This document shows positions 35,121-44,305 of a DNA stretch of 64,000 bases, in pieces. The stretch spans positions 62,001 to 126,000 of the forward strand of contig CAWISG010000002.1 of NCBI GenBank assembly GCA_963838735.1, read 5' to 3'. Every line of letters begins with the position of its first letter. The first letter of the stretch is position 1. The notes beneath the pieces were generated by a model, which worked only from the letters and a program-made list of their open reading frames with translations, was not told the origin of the DNA and did not search any database. The translations under genes were made by a program, and so were the position numbers. This DNA comes from Parerythrobacter_A sp963838735 (lineage in GTDB: Bacteria > Pseudomonadota > Alphaproteobacteria > Sphingomonadales > Sphingomonadaceae).

Positions 35121-36788
35121 TTGGCGCAGCAAGACCCTTTCATTGACGGATTGATTCGCGACGCCTATGCGGTGATTGGGCAGCCGGAGCGTTTGTTCGA
35201 CCTGCTGGCGCATGCCGACCATGCGATGCTGGAAGACAATGCCGGCGCTCTTGGGCCGACGGCGGAAACGCATTTCGACCAGGCGGGTGGGCTGATGGAT
35301 CAGACAACCCCGCTGGTCGGCAGCGACTGGACCGCGTTCGAGGGCGGAGCCAAGCGCAATGTCACGCACGCGTTGGTGCTTGGTGCGGATATGAGCGTCG
35401 TCGCGTTCGACAGAAGCGAGTTTTCAGGGCCGGACCTTGCAACTGGGCGAAGCGCGCCCGACTGGCTATGGGATCCATCCGAGAAGAACGCTGATATTGC
35501 ACGGATCAAGCGATGCTCTCCGGAAACGGGTTCCGACTTCCTTCGTTTGTTTGCAACGCCTGATGACGATCAAGGCAGCTGGTATGCGCTGACTTGCGAG
35601 GATGGGGCGAAGGGGCGGCAGACGATGTTCGCATCGATCCAGTTTCGCTGGAACGAAGCGAGCGGCGACCGGTTCGGTGCGGCGCTGGGCCTGACCTCGA
35701 CGGAACTTGCGCTGACCCGCCATCTGGTGACGGGCGGCACATTGCGCAGTTTTTCGGAACAGCGCGGGCGCTCTATCGGCACCGTGCGCAACCAGATGAA
35801 GACGTTGTGCCGCAAGCTGTCGATTGGTTCGCAGCAGGAGTTGCTGATTCTTTACACCGGCTTCGCGCATTCTTTGCAGCAATCCGGGTCCGCGGCTGGT
35901 GATGGCCAGCATGACTGTTTTCGCGTCCACTGTGCTGAAGATGGCAGTGCGATCGCGTGGGAGGAGCATGGCGATCCCGATGGCAAGCCCGTCCTGTATT
36001 TTCATACCTTTTTTGAAGGTGCCTTGCTGACGTCGGTACAGGACGCAGCCGCCAAAGCGGCGGGGCTGCGGATCATCGCGCCCTGGCGGCCCTATTGGGG
36101 GGAAACTTCCGGACATGGCGAAGGCTTCGACCTTGTGTACGATTTTGCGGACCGGCTGCAGGTTCTTCTCGACCGGCTTGGCATAGACAAATGCGCATTG
36201 CTCGGCGCAACGGCAGGCGCCCCTTTTGCGCTTGGCGCCGCCCAAAGGTTCGGTGCCCGCGCCGCCGGTCTGGTGCTGGCGGGTCCGGTGCTGCCCTACC
36301 GGACCTGGGCGGAACTGAACCGGCTGGCCCCCGGCTATCGCCGACCGATGAAACTGGCGCGGCTCGCGCCGGCTTTTGCGCGCATGTGGATTCGCGCGAC
36401 GGTGGGCGGAACGCTGCTGGGCGATTTCGACGCTATCGCGGACGATTTCCTGGGTGAAGCATCGGCCGATCGCCAACATCTGAAGCATCCGGACGCCCGC
36501 GCGACGATTAAGCGCGCGGGCTCCTACACCTTCCGATCATCACTGGAGGGGCCGGTGCAGGCCGTCCTGCTGGAGATAAGCGACTGGAATCCTTTGTGTA
36601 CCGATATCGAAGCGCCGGTGACGGTGATGGTCGGCGATAAACCGGGCGGCATCGATCGCACCCTGTTCGAGGAATTCGCAGCGCGTCACAAATTTGCACT
36701 GGCCGACGATTTCACCAATTCCAGCCAGTTCGTTTTGCATGACGATCCGGCGCGCGTCTTCTCCACCCTGCACGATATGGCGGCGTGA
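35121..36788 (+). CDS. LuxR-type HTH regulator fused to a pseudo-alpha/beta-hydrolase (copy 1)
   Basis: About 555 residues. Three parts: an N-terminal sensor-like domain (IRDAYAVIGQPERLFDLLAH onward), a LuxR/GerE helix-turn-helix in the middle (LTSTELALTRHLVTGG, EQRGRSIGTVRNQMKTLCRK), and a C-terminal alpha/beta-hydrolase fold. The hydrolase has strands and turns in place (AWEEHGDPDGKPVLYFH, APWRPYWGETSG). The nucleophile elbow reads GATAG, with Thr (codon at 36210) where Ser is expected, and the histidine site reads SSQF in place of GHF. So it is probably a ligand-binding module. The frame extends up to an ATG at 35046, but that start has no ribosome site; the TTG at 35121 is preceded by GGAA. 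One base separates it from its paralogue. Confidence 0.82.
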   Translation: MAQQDPFIDGLIRDAYAVIGQPERLFDLLAHADHAMLEDNAGALGPTAETHFDQAGGLMDQTTPLVGSDWTAFEGGAKRNVTHALVLGADMSVVAFDRSEFSGPDLATGRSAPDWLWDPSEKNADIARIKRCSPETGSDFLRLFATPDDDQGSWYALTCEDGAKGRQTMFASIQFRWNEASGDRFGAALGLTSTELALTRHLVTGGTLRSFSEQRGRSIGTVRNQMKTLCRKLSIGSQQELLILYTGFAHSLQQSGSAAGDGQHDCFRVHCAEDGSAIAWEEHGDPDGKPVLYFHTFFEGALLTSVQDAAAKAAGLRIIAPWRPYWGETSGHGEGFDLVYDFADRLQVLLDRLGIDKCALLGATAGAPFALGAAQRFGARAAGLVLAGPVLPYRTWAELNRLAPGYRRPMKLARLAPAFARMWIRATVGGTLLGDFDAIADDFLGEASADRQHLKHPDARATIKRAGSYTFRSSLEGPVQAVLLEISDWNPLCTDIEAPVTVMVGDKPGGIDRTLFEEFAARHKFALADDFTNSSQFVLHDDPARVFSTLHDMAA

Positions 36789-36789
36789 A

Positions 36790-38499
36790 TTGACAGCGGC
36801 CCCATCGACATCCGACGATGACGCGATGCAGGCCATCGTTGCGCGGGCCTATGCCGCGATTGCCCGGCCAGAAACGCTGGTGGACCTGATCCACATCCTG
36901 ACCGATGCGGAGGACGATCTGCTGGATCGTCCGGAACAAGCGGAGATACACTTCGGCAACGCTGCAAGCATTTTGGGCCGGGTCTATCCGCTGTCGGCCA
37001 GCGAAGCGGGCGTGCTGAACACCGCCGAAAGTAGCGCCTATGCTGGCGACCTGATCCTCGACGGCGATTTACGCGTGCTCGGCTATAGCGAACGAATGTT
37101 CAACCACACCATGCCCGAAACAGGCGTTTATGCACCGGACTGGCTGTTCAGTCCGGTCTCGCGAAACGCCGACCGCAAACGGCTGACGGCATTTGATAGC
37201 GCGGACGATGGCACGTTTATCCGGCTTTTTACTGGGCCGCAGGACGATGCGGGGCGCTTGTTCGAGGTGCGGTTGCTGTCAGGAGAAAACGATACACAAG
37301 TGGTGCTGACACTGAATGCCGTGCGGCTTCGCTGGAGCGCGAAGACGGGCGCTGCGTTCCGGAAAGCGCTGCAACTGACGGAGACCGAGATCGCGCTGGT
37401 CGAACATATCGTTACCGGCGGAAAAGTTCGCGATTTCGCCGAGCAGCGCGGGCGTTCCATCGGTACGGCGCGCAACCAGTTGAAAACGCTGCAACGCAAG
37501 CTGTCGATCAACTCGCAAGAGCAACTGCTCCTGCTTTACGCAGGCTTCGTGCATTCGCTGGCATCCCCCGACCACGGCGCAAATGTTGCCGCCCACCAGT
37601 GCGACAACATATTTGAGGATGGAGACAGGCAAACGATCGCTTGGGAGGAGTTCGGCGATCCCAAAGGCACGCCGGTGCTGTTCTTTCACGCGCTGGAGGG
37701 CGCGCTGGTCACGCCGCAGGTGTCGCAAGCCGCAACTCAGGCTGGGTTGCGTATCGTCGCACCATGGCGGCCCCATTTCGGCGACACCAGCGGCTTGCAA
37801 TCGGGCAATGCGTTCGAGCGGACACACAATTTTGCCCTCCGGATTCCGGCGTTCCTCGACCATCTCGAAATCGAGCGCGTGGTGGCACTTGGGACGCAGG
37901 CGGGGATGCCGTATCTAATGGCGATGGCGCAGGCGCATCCGGAGCGGTTGCACGGCGTGATCGGAGCGGGGCCGTTCCTGCCGGTGGCAGGCAAGGATTT
38001 TCGGTACTTGGCGAAAAGCCACCGTGCGCAGATGCGGATTGCGCGGATCGCGCCGTCCTTCGTGCGAATTTACCAGCGGGCGATGCTGGCGACGATGGGA
38101 ACGGGCGAGTTCTATCGGTTTGTCGAAGAATATTATCAGGACTGTCCGCGCGAGCTGGATGCGGTGCGCCGCCCAGAATTGCTCGACGTTTTTCGCCGGG
38201 CCGCGACCTATGCGATGCGGGCTGAATTCGAAGGCACCATCGACACGATGCTGACATGGAGCGCCGACTGGCGCGAACTATGCCGGGACATTGCGGTGCC
38301 GGTGCACATGATGGTTGGAGCACAGGATGCAAACTGCGATCCGGAATTCGCCGCGCTGTCCTGCAAACGCTATGACTGGCCCGATGCCGAGATCATCGAG
38401 GATGCGGGCAGCTTCCTTATAAATGACCAGACCGAGCTGGTGATGAATCGCGTGGCCGAAATGTTTCGGGATCAGGCGTTAGGCGATCGCTCCGAATAG
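36790..38499 (+). CDS. LuxR-type HTH regulator fused to a pseudo-alpha/beta-hydrolase (copy 2)
   Basis: About 569 residues, paralogous over its whole length to the gene upstream. N-terminal domain VARAYAAIARPETLVDLIHI, central LuxR-type HTH (LTETEIALVEHIVTGG, EQRGRSIGTARNQLKTLQRK), C-terminal hydrolase fold (AWEEFGDPKGTPVLFFH, PWRPHFGDTSG). The nucleophile elbow is GTQAG, with Gln (codon at 37897) for Ser. The acid (VGAQD) remains, but the histidine site is GSF. The start is TTG 36790, two bases after the upstream stop; an ATG at 36826 is an alternative. The two genes form one transcription unit. The end overlaps rimO tail to tail by 21 bases. Confidence 0.82.
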   Translation: MTAAPSTSDDDAMQAIVARAYAAIARPETLVDLIHILTDAEDDLLDRPEQAEIHFGNAASILGRVYPLSASEAGVLNTAESSAYAGDLILDGDLRVLGYSERMFNHTMPETGVYAPDWLFSPVSRNADRKRLTAFDSADDGTFIRLFTGPQDDAGRLFEVRLLSGENDTQVVLTLNAVRLRWSAKTGAAFRKALQLTETEIALVEHIVTGGKVRDFAEQRGRSIGTARNQLKTLQRKLSINSQEQLLLLYAGFVHSLASPDHGANVAAHQCDNIFEDGDRQTIAWEEFGDPKGTPVLFFHALEGALVTPQVSQAATQAGLRIVAPWRPHFGDTSGLQSGNAFERTHNFALRIPAFLDHLEIERVVALGTQAGMPYLMAMAQAHPERLHGVIGAGPFLPVAGKDFRYLAKSHRAQMRIARIAPSFVRIYQRAMLATMGTGEFYRFVEEYYQDCPRELDAVRRPELLDVFRRAATYAMRAEFEGTIDTMLTWSADWRELCRDIAVPVHMMVGAQDANCDPEFAALSCKRYDWPDAEIIEDAGSFLINDQTELVMNRVAEMFRDQALGDRSE

Positions 38500-39885
38500 G
38501 TCGTGTTCGTCGGCATCCTCGACCACGGCTTCGACGATATCCCCTGCCATCAGCGTGGTCGGCACATCGCGCAGGAAGACATTGCCGTCGATTTCGGGGG
38601 CGTCGGCCTGGCTGCGGCCCGTTGCGCCGATATCGCCGTCCTTGTCCGGCTCGCCGACCTCGTCGATGATGACCGGCAGGGTGCGCCCGATCTTGGCCTG
38701 CAATTTTGCCGCGCTGATACGGGCGGTGGCTTCCATGATGCGGGCGAAACGGTCTTCCTTTACCGCTTCGGGCACGGGATCGGGCAGGGCGTTGGCCTGC
38801 GCGCCCGCGACCGGTTCGAACCGGAACGCCCCGACGCGGTCAAGCTGCGCCTCTTCCAGCCAGTCGAGCAGATAGGCGAAATCCTCCTCTGTCTCGCCAG
38901 GGAAGCCGACCACGAAACTGCTGCGCACCGAAATGTCCGGACAAATCTCGCGCCACGCTTTCAGCCGGTCCAGCACCTTGGCTTCGTTGGCAGGCCGCTT
39001 CATCGCCTTCAGCACGCGCGGGCTGGCATGCTGGAACGGGATGTCGAGATAGGGCGTCAGCAAACCGTCCGCCATTAGCGGCACCACCGCATCGACATGC
39101 GGATAGGGATAGACATAATGCAGACGCACCCAGGGCGGCACACCCTCCGCCGTGCGCAATCCGCCCAGCTCGCGCGCCAGGTCGGTCATGTGCGCACGAA
39201 CCTCGCGGCCTTTCCAGTTGCGCGGCTCGTGCCGGGTATCGACACCATAGGCCGAGGTGTCCTGGCTGATCACCAGCAGTTCCTTCGTCCCCGCCGCAAC
39301 CAGCTTTTCCGCCTCGCGCAGCACCGCGTCAATGCGGCGGCTGGCAAGTTTGCCGCGAATATCCGGGATGATGCAGAACGCGCAGGAATGGTTGCAGCCT
39401 TCCGAAATTTTCACGTAGCCGTAATGGCGCGGCGTCAGCTTGATATCTTCGGCGGATGGCTGCGGAATCAGGTCGACGAATGGTCCCTGCGACGGCGGTG
39501 CGTGGACATGCACCGCCTCAACCACCTGTTCATATTGATGGGCACCCGTCACCGCCAGAACCTGCGGATGGGCGGCGCGGATCGTATCCGCTTCCTCGCC
39601 AAGGCACCCCGTCACGATGACCCGCCCGTTCTCAGCAATCGCTTCGCCGATGGCGGCAAGGCTTTCTTCCTTTGCGCTGTCGAGAAAGCCGCATGTATTG
39701 ACAAGAACCACGTCCGCTCCGGCATAGTCCGCGCTCATCGCGTAGCCGTCGGCCCGCAGGCGGGTAAGGATGCGTTCGCTGTCGACCAGCGCCTTGGGAC
39801 AGCCGAGGCTGACCATGCCGATGCGTTTGGCGTCCGGCAATGTATGGGGGCGCAGCGTGGTCGCGGGTTTGATGGACGTGCTCAT
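38479..39885 (-). CDS. rimO: Ribosomal protein S12 methylthiotransferase RimO
   Basis: Radical-SAM enzyme that adds a methylthio group to an aspartate of ribosomal protein S12. 468 residues. The N-terminal MTTase domain has three cluster cysteines (SLGCPKALVDSER, VNTCGFLDSA, VTGCLGEEAD). The radical-SAM cluster is CNHSCAFCIIP, with LLVISQDTSAYG and FVVGFPGETEEDF, and a C-terminal TRAM domain near VGEPDKDGDIGATG. RimO rather than MiaB is favoured by the SLGCPKxxVDSE signature. Stand-alone gene, converging on the regulator pair. Confidence 0.95.
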   Translation of the reverse strand: MSTSIKPATTLRPHTLPDAKRIGMVSLGCPKALVDSERILTRLRADGYAMSADYAGADVVLVNTCGFLDSAKEESLAAIGEAIAENGRVIVTGCLGEEADTIRAAHPQVLAVTGAHQYEQVVEAVHVHAPPSQGPFVDLIPQPSAEDIKLTPRHYGYVKISEGCNHSCAFCIIPDIRGKLASRRIDAVLREAEKLVAAGTKELLVISQDTSAYGVDTRHEPRNWKGREVRAHMTDLARELGGLRTAEGVPPWVRLHYVYPYPHVDAVVPLMADGLLTPYLDIPFQHASPRVLKAMKRPANEAKVLDRLKAWREICPDISVRSSFVVGFPGETEEDFAYLLDWLEEAQLDRVGAFRFEPVAGAQANALPDPVPEAVKEDRFARIMEATARISAAKLQAKIGRTLPVIIDEVGEPDKDGDIGATGRSQADAPEIDGNVFLRDVPTTLMAGDIVEAVVEDADEHDLFGAIA

Positions 39886-39917
39886 GCGCCAGCCTTACAC
39901 ACTTGGCAGGCGTCTCG

Positions 39918-41066
39918 CTATATTTGCGTTACGACCTCGTCGGGCTGAGCGCGCAGCGGACGCGGATCGTCGTCGCGTGTATGCCCGTCGCCTTTGGTTG
40001 CGCCGCTGTCGGTCGGTACGATTTCCACCACCACATCGCCTGCGCGCAAGTTCTGGCATTCCTCTTCCCAGAACCCCAGCGCCTTGCCGTCGCGGTAGAC
40101 CCGCAAGCCCCGGCCGCCGGAATCGAGAGCCGAAATCGCGCAGCCGCATTCGGCATCGGTGACCAGCCGTTCAACCAGCTGGACGCGCCCAGTGACCGAG
40201 GCCAGATCGGCCAGATAGTCGGCGATATGCGCGCCCTTGGCCGAGCCTGCCAGCAACAGGCCGGTGAACCGCACCGGATTGATGACATTGTTCGCACCCG
40301 CCTGCCGCGCCAGCGATTCGTTGTCGTCGGCACGCACGACCACGCTGATCGGGACGTCGGGTGCCAGCGCGCGCACGGTCAGCACGATGAGGATCGAGGT
40401 ATCGTCGCGTCCGGCGGAAACGAGCACATTGCTGGCCTTGCTGATCCGCACCGCTTCAAGCGTGTTGTCGCGGGTGGAATCGCCAGCCAGTACATTGCAA
40501 CCCAGCCGTTCCGCCGCCATCAGCCGTTCCTCACTTGGGTCTATTACGACGATATCGCGCGGATCGGTGCCGCGTTCGATCAGTTCGGCAACGCTTTCGG
40601 AACCGGATACGCCGTAGCCAAGCACCACGATATGTCCCGAAAGCTGTTCCTGGATACGCTTCATGCGATAGGTCTCCCAGCTGCGCTTGATGATAAAATT
40701 ATAGGCCGTGCCCACGAAGATGAAGAAAACCGCGAACCGGATCGGCGTGACGATAACCGCCTCCACCATACGCGCCCGGTCGCTGATCGGCGCAATATCG
40801 CCAAAGCCGGTGGTGGTGACGGAAATCATGGTGAAATAGATGACGTCCGAAAAGCTGACTTCGCCGTCCAGATTGTCGACCAACCCTTCGCGGTCCCACC
40901 AGTGGATGGCGACGACGATGGCAAGCAGGAAGATGGCGAGGCCGAGCCGGATACCCAAGTCGCCCCACACCGGTACGCGCACCGCACGTCGCAGGGGGCG
41001 AAAGCCGGTGCCCTTCAGGCGCCGTCTGCCCACGCCATTGCCCACCGGTTTTACCTTGTCTCTCAT
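39918..41066 (-). CDS. Two-helix potassium channel with TrkA-type RCK domains
   Basis: A 382-residue ion-channel protein. The first membrane helix (LGIRLGLAIFLLAIVVAIHW) is followed by a pore loop with selectivity filter TTTGFGD and a second helix (AVIVTPIRFAVFFIFVGTA). The cytosolic part is an RCK/TrkA-N nucleotide-binding domain (HIVVLGYGVSGSESVAELI, VVIDPSEERL, VLAGDSTRDN), then a TrkA-C-like segment. It probably conducts K+ under NAD(H) or ligand control. The C-terminal tail is Asp/Arg-rich and variable. Its start abuts the M23 peptidase gene upstream. Confidence 0.88.
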   Translation of the reverse strand: MRDKVKPVGNGVGRRRLKGTGFRPLRRAVRVPVWGDLGIRLGLAIFLLAIVVAIHWWDREGLVDNLDGEVSFSDVIYFTMISVTTTGFGDIAPISDRARMVEAVIVTPIRFAVFFIFVGTAYNFIIKRSWETYRMKRIQEQLSGHIVVLGYGVSGSESVAELIERGTDPRDIVVIDPSEERLMAAERLGCNVLAGDSTRDNTLEAVRISKASNVLVSAGRDDTSILIVLTVRALAPDVPISVVVRADDNESLARQAGANNVINPVRFTGLLLAGSAKGAHIADYLADLASVTGRVQLVERLVTDAECGCAISALDSGGRGLRVYRDGKALGFWEEECQNLRAGDVVVEIVPTDSGATKGDGHTRDDDPRPLRAQPDEVVTQI

Positions 41067-41073
41067 TCGAAAG

Positions 41074-41856
41074 TCAGCGTTGCGCCAGTATCATAGCGGG
41101 GTCAATTGGCTCGTTGTTGCGCAGGATGTCGAAATGCAATTTGGGCCGGTCCGCCATGCCATCCGATCCGGCCAGCCCGACTCGCTCTCCGGCCCGGACC
41201 GTTTCTCCCAGTTTCACGGTAATACGGGATAAATGCCCGTAGCGGGTGCGCCAGCCATTGCCGTGATCCAGCACGACCAGCCGCCCGAACTGTCCGCTGT
41301 CGCGCTGCGCATACACCACGCGGCCCATCGCGGACGCGCGCACCATGTCGCCGGCCTTCGCGGCGTAATCAACGCCGCCATGCCCCTTGCCATCGGCATA
41401 GGAATAGCCGGTCAGTACGCGGCCATCGTGCGGCTTGCGGAAATAGGGGATGGTGTCAGTGCGAACGGGGGGCGGGGCGGCATCGGTGCCTGCCATCACG
41501 GCGGGAATGATCAAAGTCTCGCCGGTGCGCACCTTGTAGGGCGCGGGCAGGTTGTTGGCGATGGCGATATTGGTGAAGGGCACGCCATATCGCTGCGCAA
41601 TCGCGCCGATGGTGTCGCCTGCCTTCACCGTGTGTGTTTTCTGGCGCGGTATCTGCAAGGTCTGGCCGACGCGTACGGCGTAGGGTTCGAAAAGTCCGTT
41701 GGCCGCTGCAACCACTGCGGCGGGTACACCGGCGCGATTGGCGATACCGCCCAGCGTCTCGCCTTCCTCCACAACATGGCTGGTTTCGGTCGCCGGATTG
41801 GCGGCGGCCAGCAGCAGGGCAGCGGGTGGCAGGGCGAACAGCGAAAGGCGGCGCAT
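41074..41856 (-). CDS. LysM-M23 family peptidoglycan endopeptidase (NlpD-like)
   Basis: Exported protein of 260 residues with a short signal peptide (MRRLSLFALPPAALLLAAA), two LysM repeats (SHVVEEGETLGGIANRAGVP; THTVKAGDTIGAIAQRYGVP) and a C-terminal M23 domain. The zinc motifs are partly conserved: GHGGVDYAAKAGD and FDIL, with VVLDHGNGWRTRYGHLS. The first ligand (HxxxD) is present as HGGVD; the last HxH reads LHFD, so activity is uncertain, as in NlpD, which activates amidases without cutting itself. Located 14 bases after surE, as in many proteobacteria where nlpD follows surE. Confidence 0.85.
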   Translation of the reverse strand: MRRLSLFALPPAALLLAAANPATETSHVVEEGETLGGIANRAGVPAAVVAAANGLFEPYAVRVGQTLQIPRQKTHTVKAGDTIGAIAQRYGVPFTNIAIANNLPAPYKVRTGETLIIPAVMAGTDAAPPPVRTDTIPYFRKPHDGRVLTGYSYADGKGHGGVDYAAKAGDMVRASAMGRVVYAQRDSGQFGRLVVLDHGNGWRTRYGHLSRITVKLGETVRAGERVGLAGSDGMADRPKLHFDILRNNEPIDPAMILAQR

Positions 41857-41870
41857 GGCAGATGTCCTGT

Positions 41871-42656
41871 TTAGCGATCCGGGTTGTGGGCGAACCGGTC
41901 TGCAAGTGTGGCGAGCGACGGGCCGTGCGTCAATTCCGGCTCCAGCGGCGTGACCGCGATATAGCCATCGACGATCGCTTCCAGATCGGTGCCGTGATCG
42001 GGCGTGTGCTCGATCTGGTGCAGGCCGAACCAGTAATAGCTCAACCCGCGCGGGTCGCGTCCTTCCACCACGCTGCCGCGCGAATAATCGTGGAACCCCT
42101 GCCGCACCACGCGAATGCCTTTTACTGCATCGGCGGCGCGCGGCGGGAAGTTGATATTGACCAGCGTGCGCGGCGCGAAGTCCATTTCGACTAGCGGAGC
42201 CAGCACCCTGTCACCCCATGCGCGCGCGGCGGCGAACAGATCCGCCTCGGCTTCCCGCCCCTCGATGGGTGTGAGAACCTGGCTGAGCGCGATGGAGCGG
42301 ATGCCCGCCAGCGCGCCCTCCATTGCGGCGGACACCGTGCCCGAATAGGTGATGTCGTCGCCCAGATTGGCCCCTCGGTTCACGCCGGACAAAATGAGGT
42401 CGGGCGGATTGTCCGCCAGAACCGTGCGCAGCGCCAGCATCACACTGTCCGTCGGCGTGCCGGTGACGCAATAGCGCCGTTCGCCCAGCTGGCGTAGCCG
42501 CACCGGATGGTTCAGCGTCAGCGAATGGCCCGCGCCCGACTGTTCTTCTGCCGGGGCGCATATCCAGACATCGTCCGACAGCGCACGCGCGATTTCTACC
42601 AGCACCGCGAAGCCCGGGGCATTGATGCCGTCATCATTGGTCAGCAGGATACGCAT
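41871..42656 (-). CDS. surE: 5'/3'-nucleotidase SurE
   Basis: Metal-dependent nucleotide phosphatase of 261 residues, a stationary-phase survival protein. The N-terminal metal motif is MRILLTNDDGINAPG. DVWICAPAEEQSGAGHSLT and SGVNRGANLGDDITYSGTV complete the active site. Length is standard. It sits in the serS-surE-nlpD order, on one strand, with 20 bases separating it from serS, so co-transcription is likely. Confidence 0.95.
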   Translation of the reverse strand: MRILLTNDDGINAPGFAVLVEIARALSDDVWICAPAEEQSGAGHSLTLNHPVRLRQLGERRYCVTGTPTDSVMLALRTVLADNPPDLILSGVNRGANLGDDITYSGTVSAAMEGALAGIRSIALSQVLTPIEGREAEADLFAAARAWGDRVLAPLVEMDFAPRTLVNINFPPRAADAVKGIRVVRQGFHDYSRGSVVEGRDPRGLSYYWFGLHQIEHTPDHGTDLEAIVDGYIAVTPLEPELTHGPSLATLADRFAHNPDR

Positions 42657-42676
42657 TGTCGCTCCGATAACTCAGG

Positions 42677-43960
42677 TTAGGTATTGTGAGGCGTCAGCTT
42701 GGTTACGCCGCCCATGTATGGTGCCAGCGCTTCGGGTACGGTCACGCTGCCGTCGGCCTGCTGATAGTTCTCCAGCACGGCGACCAGCGTGCGGCCCACG
42801 GCCAAGCCGGAGCCGTTCAGCGTGTGCGGAAAGGTCGTTGTCTTTTCCCCCTCGCGCTTGAACCGCGCATTCATTCGCCGCGTCTGGAAATCGCCGGTGT
42901 TGGAGCAGGACGAAATCTCGCGATAGGCATTCTGACCAGGCAGCCAGACTTCCAGATCGTATGTCTTGCGCGCGCCGAACCCCATGTCGCCCGCACAAAG
43001 CAGCATGGTGCGATAGGGCAGACCGAGCGCCTCCAGAATATCGCTCGCGCACTTCGTCATGCGCGCGTGCTCGGCCTCGCCGTCTTCGGGGCGCACAATG
43101 CTGACCAGTTCGCATTTCTCGAACTGGTGTTGCCGGATGAACCCGCGCGTATCCTTGCCCGCAGATCCGGCTTCCGACCGGAAGCACTGGGTCAATGCGG
43201 TCAGGCGGATGGGGAACGCGGCATCGTCGAGGATGCTGTCCTGCACCGACGCGGTCAGGCTGACCTCGGCGGTGGGGATCAGCCAGCGATCATCGGTGGT
43301 CCGGAAACTGTCATCGGCGAACTTGGGCAGCTTGTCCGTGCCGTACATCGCCTCGTCCCGCACCAGCACCGGCGGCATGCACTCGGTATAGCCATTGTCC
43401 CGCGTCTGCCGGTCGATCATGAACTGGCCGAGCGCGCGGTGCAGGCGGGCCATGTCGCCGCGCAGGAAAGTGAAGCGCGCGCCCGACAACTTGGCACCCG
43501 TCTCGAAATCCATGCCCAGCGCGGGGCCGATATCGGCATGTTCGCGCAATTCGAAATCGAAGACGGGTAGCTCGCCGCAGCGCCTGATTTCAACATTGTC
43601 GCTCTCGTCCACGCCATCGGGAACATCGTCCGCGGGAAGGTTAGGCAGGTTTGCGAGCGCGTCTTGCAACGCATTCCCGGCATCCCGATCCGCCTGTTCC
43701 AGTGCGGGCATCGTCTGCTTCAGTTGCGCGACTTCCGCCTTCAGCGCGTCCGCCTTCGTTTTGTTACCGCCAGCCATCGCCTGCCCGATTGCCTTGGACG
43801 CGCCATTGCGCTTGGCCTGTGCGTCCTGGACGGCGGTGGCGGTCGCCCGCTTATGCTCGTCCAGCGCCAGAATTTCTGCGGCAATGGGGGCGTGGCCACG
43901 CCGCGCGAGGGCGGCATCAAAAGCGTCGGGGTCGCTACGGATCGAACGGATATCGTGCAT
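42677..43960 (-). CDS. serS: Seryl-tRNA synthetase SerS
   Basis: Class II synthetase of 427 residues that charges tRNA-Ser. The N-terminal long antiparallel coiled coil (about residues 30-105) is rich in Lys, Glu, Ala and Leu, and binds the tRNA variable arm. Motif 2 is TQCFRSEAGSAGKDTRGFIRQHQF. Motif 3 is NGSGLAVGRTLVAVLENYQ. LIPTAEVSLT and ISSCSNTGDFQTRRM complete the serine site. First gene of the serS-surE-nlpD-like run. Confidence 0.96.
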   Translation of the reverse strand: MHDIRSIRSDPDAFDAALARRGHAPIAAEILALDEHKRATATAVQDAQAKRNGASKAIGQAMAGGNKTKADALKAEVAQLKQTMPALEQADRDAGNALQDALANLPNLPADDVPDGVDESDNVEIRRCGELPVFDFELREHADIGPALGMDFETGAKLSGARFTFLRGDMARLHRALGQFMIDRQTRDNGYTECMPPVLVRDEAMYGTDKLPKFADDSFRTTDDRWLIPTAEVSLTASVQDSILDDAAFPIRLTALTQCFRSEAGSAGKDTRGFIRQHQFEKCELVSIVRPEDGEAEHARMTKCASDILEALGLPYRTMLLCAGDMGFGARKTYDLEVWLPGQNAYREISSCSNTGDFQTRRMNARFKREGEKTTTFPHTLNGSGLAVGRTLVAVLENYQQADGSVTVPEALAPYMGGVTKLTPHNT

Positions 43961-44016
43961 GGGCCGCGCCTATGCCCGCTTTGCGCAGGCGCCTCAACCG
44001 ACCTAGACGCACTTGC

Positions 44017-44265
44017 ATGGCTGCGCTGGTGCATTTCGTCGGGTTTCGGGACGACCGCTACTGGAATGCGGTGCGGGTGTGGGGCCCCCCTGATTTCATC
44101 CATCGCTCATGGGACGTGTACGCTGCGACCGATGTTGCGACGGGCGATACCGTGGTTTTCGCCACGGGTGACGCGGACACGCCTCCGCACAGCTTCACGA
44201 TGGCGGCGCAGCAACGGCGCGAGGCGCGAGCCGCGCAGGGAACAGAAGCCCGAATAAGCGATTGA
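44017..44265 (+). CDS. Conserved hypothetical protein, 82 residues
   Basis: Short basic-to-neutral protein beginning MAALVHFVGFRDDRYWNAVR, then VWGPPDFIHRSWDVYAA. The aromatic-rich core and the C-terminal helix (TMAAQQRREARAAQG) look like a small conserved domain, but no catalytic motif is visible. The start ATG at 44017 is where the protein-like sequence begins; the longer open frame upstream is antisense to serS. It is divergent from serS and precedes two small same-strand genes. I recognise it only as a hypothetical of this bacterial group. Confidence 0.6.
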   Translation: MAALVHFVGFRDDRYWNAVRVWGPPDFIHRSWDVYAATDVATGDTVVFATGDADTPPHSFTMAAQQRREARAAQGTEARISD

Positions 44266-44305
44266 TCTTGCACCCTATCGACACTTTGAAAACGGAAATT
44301 ACATC

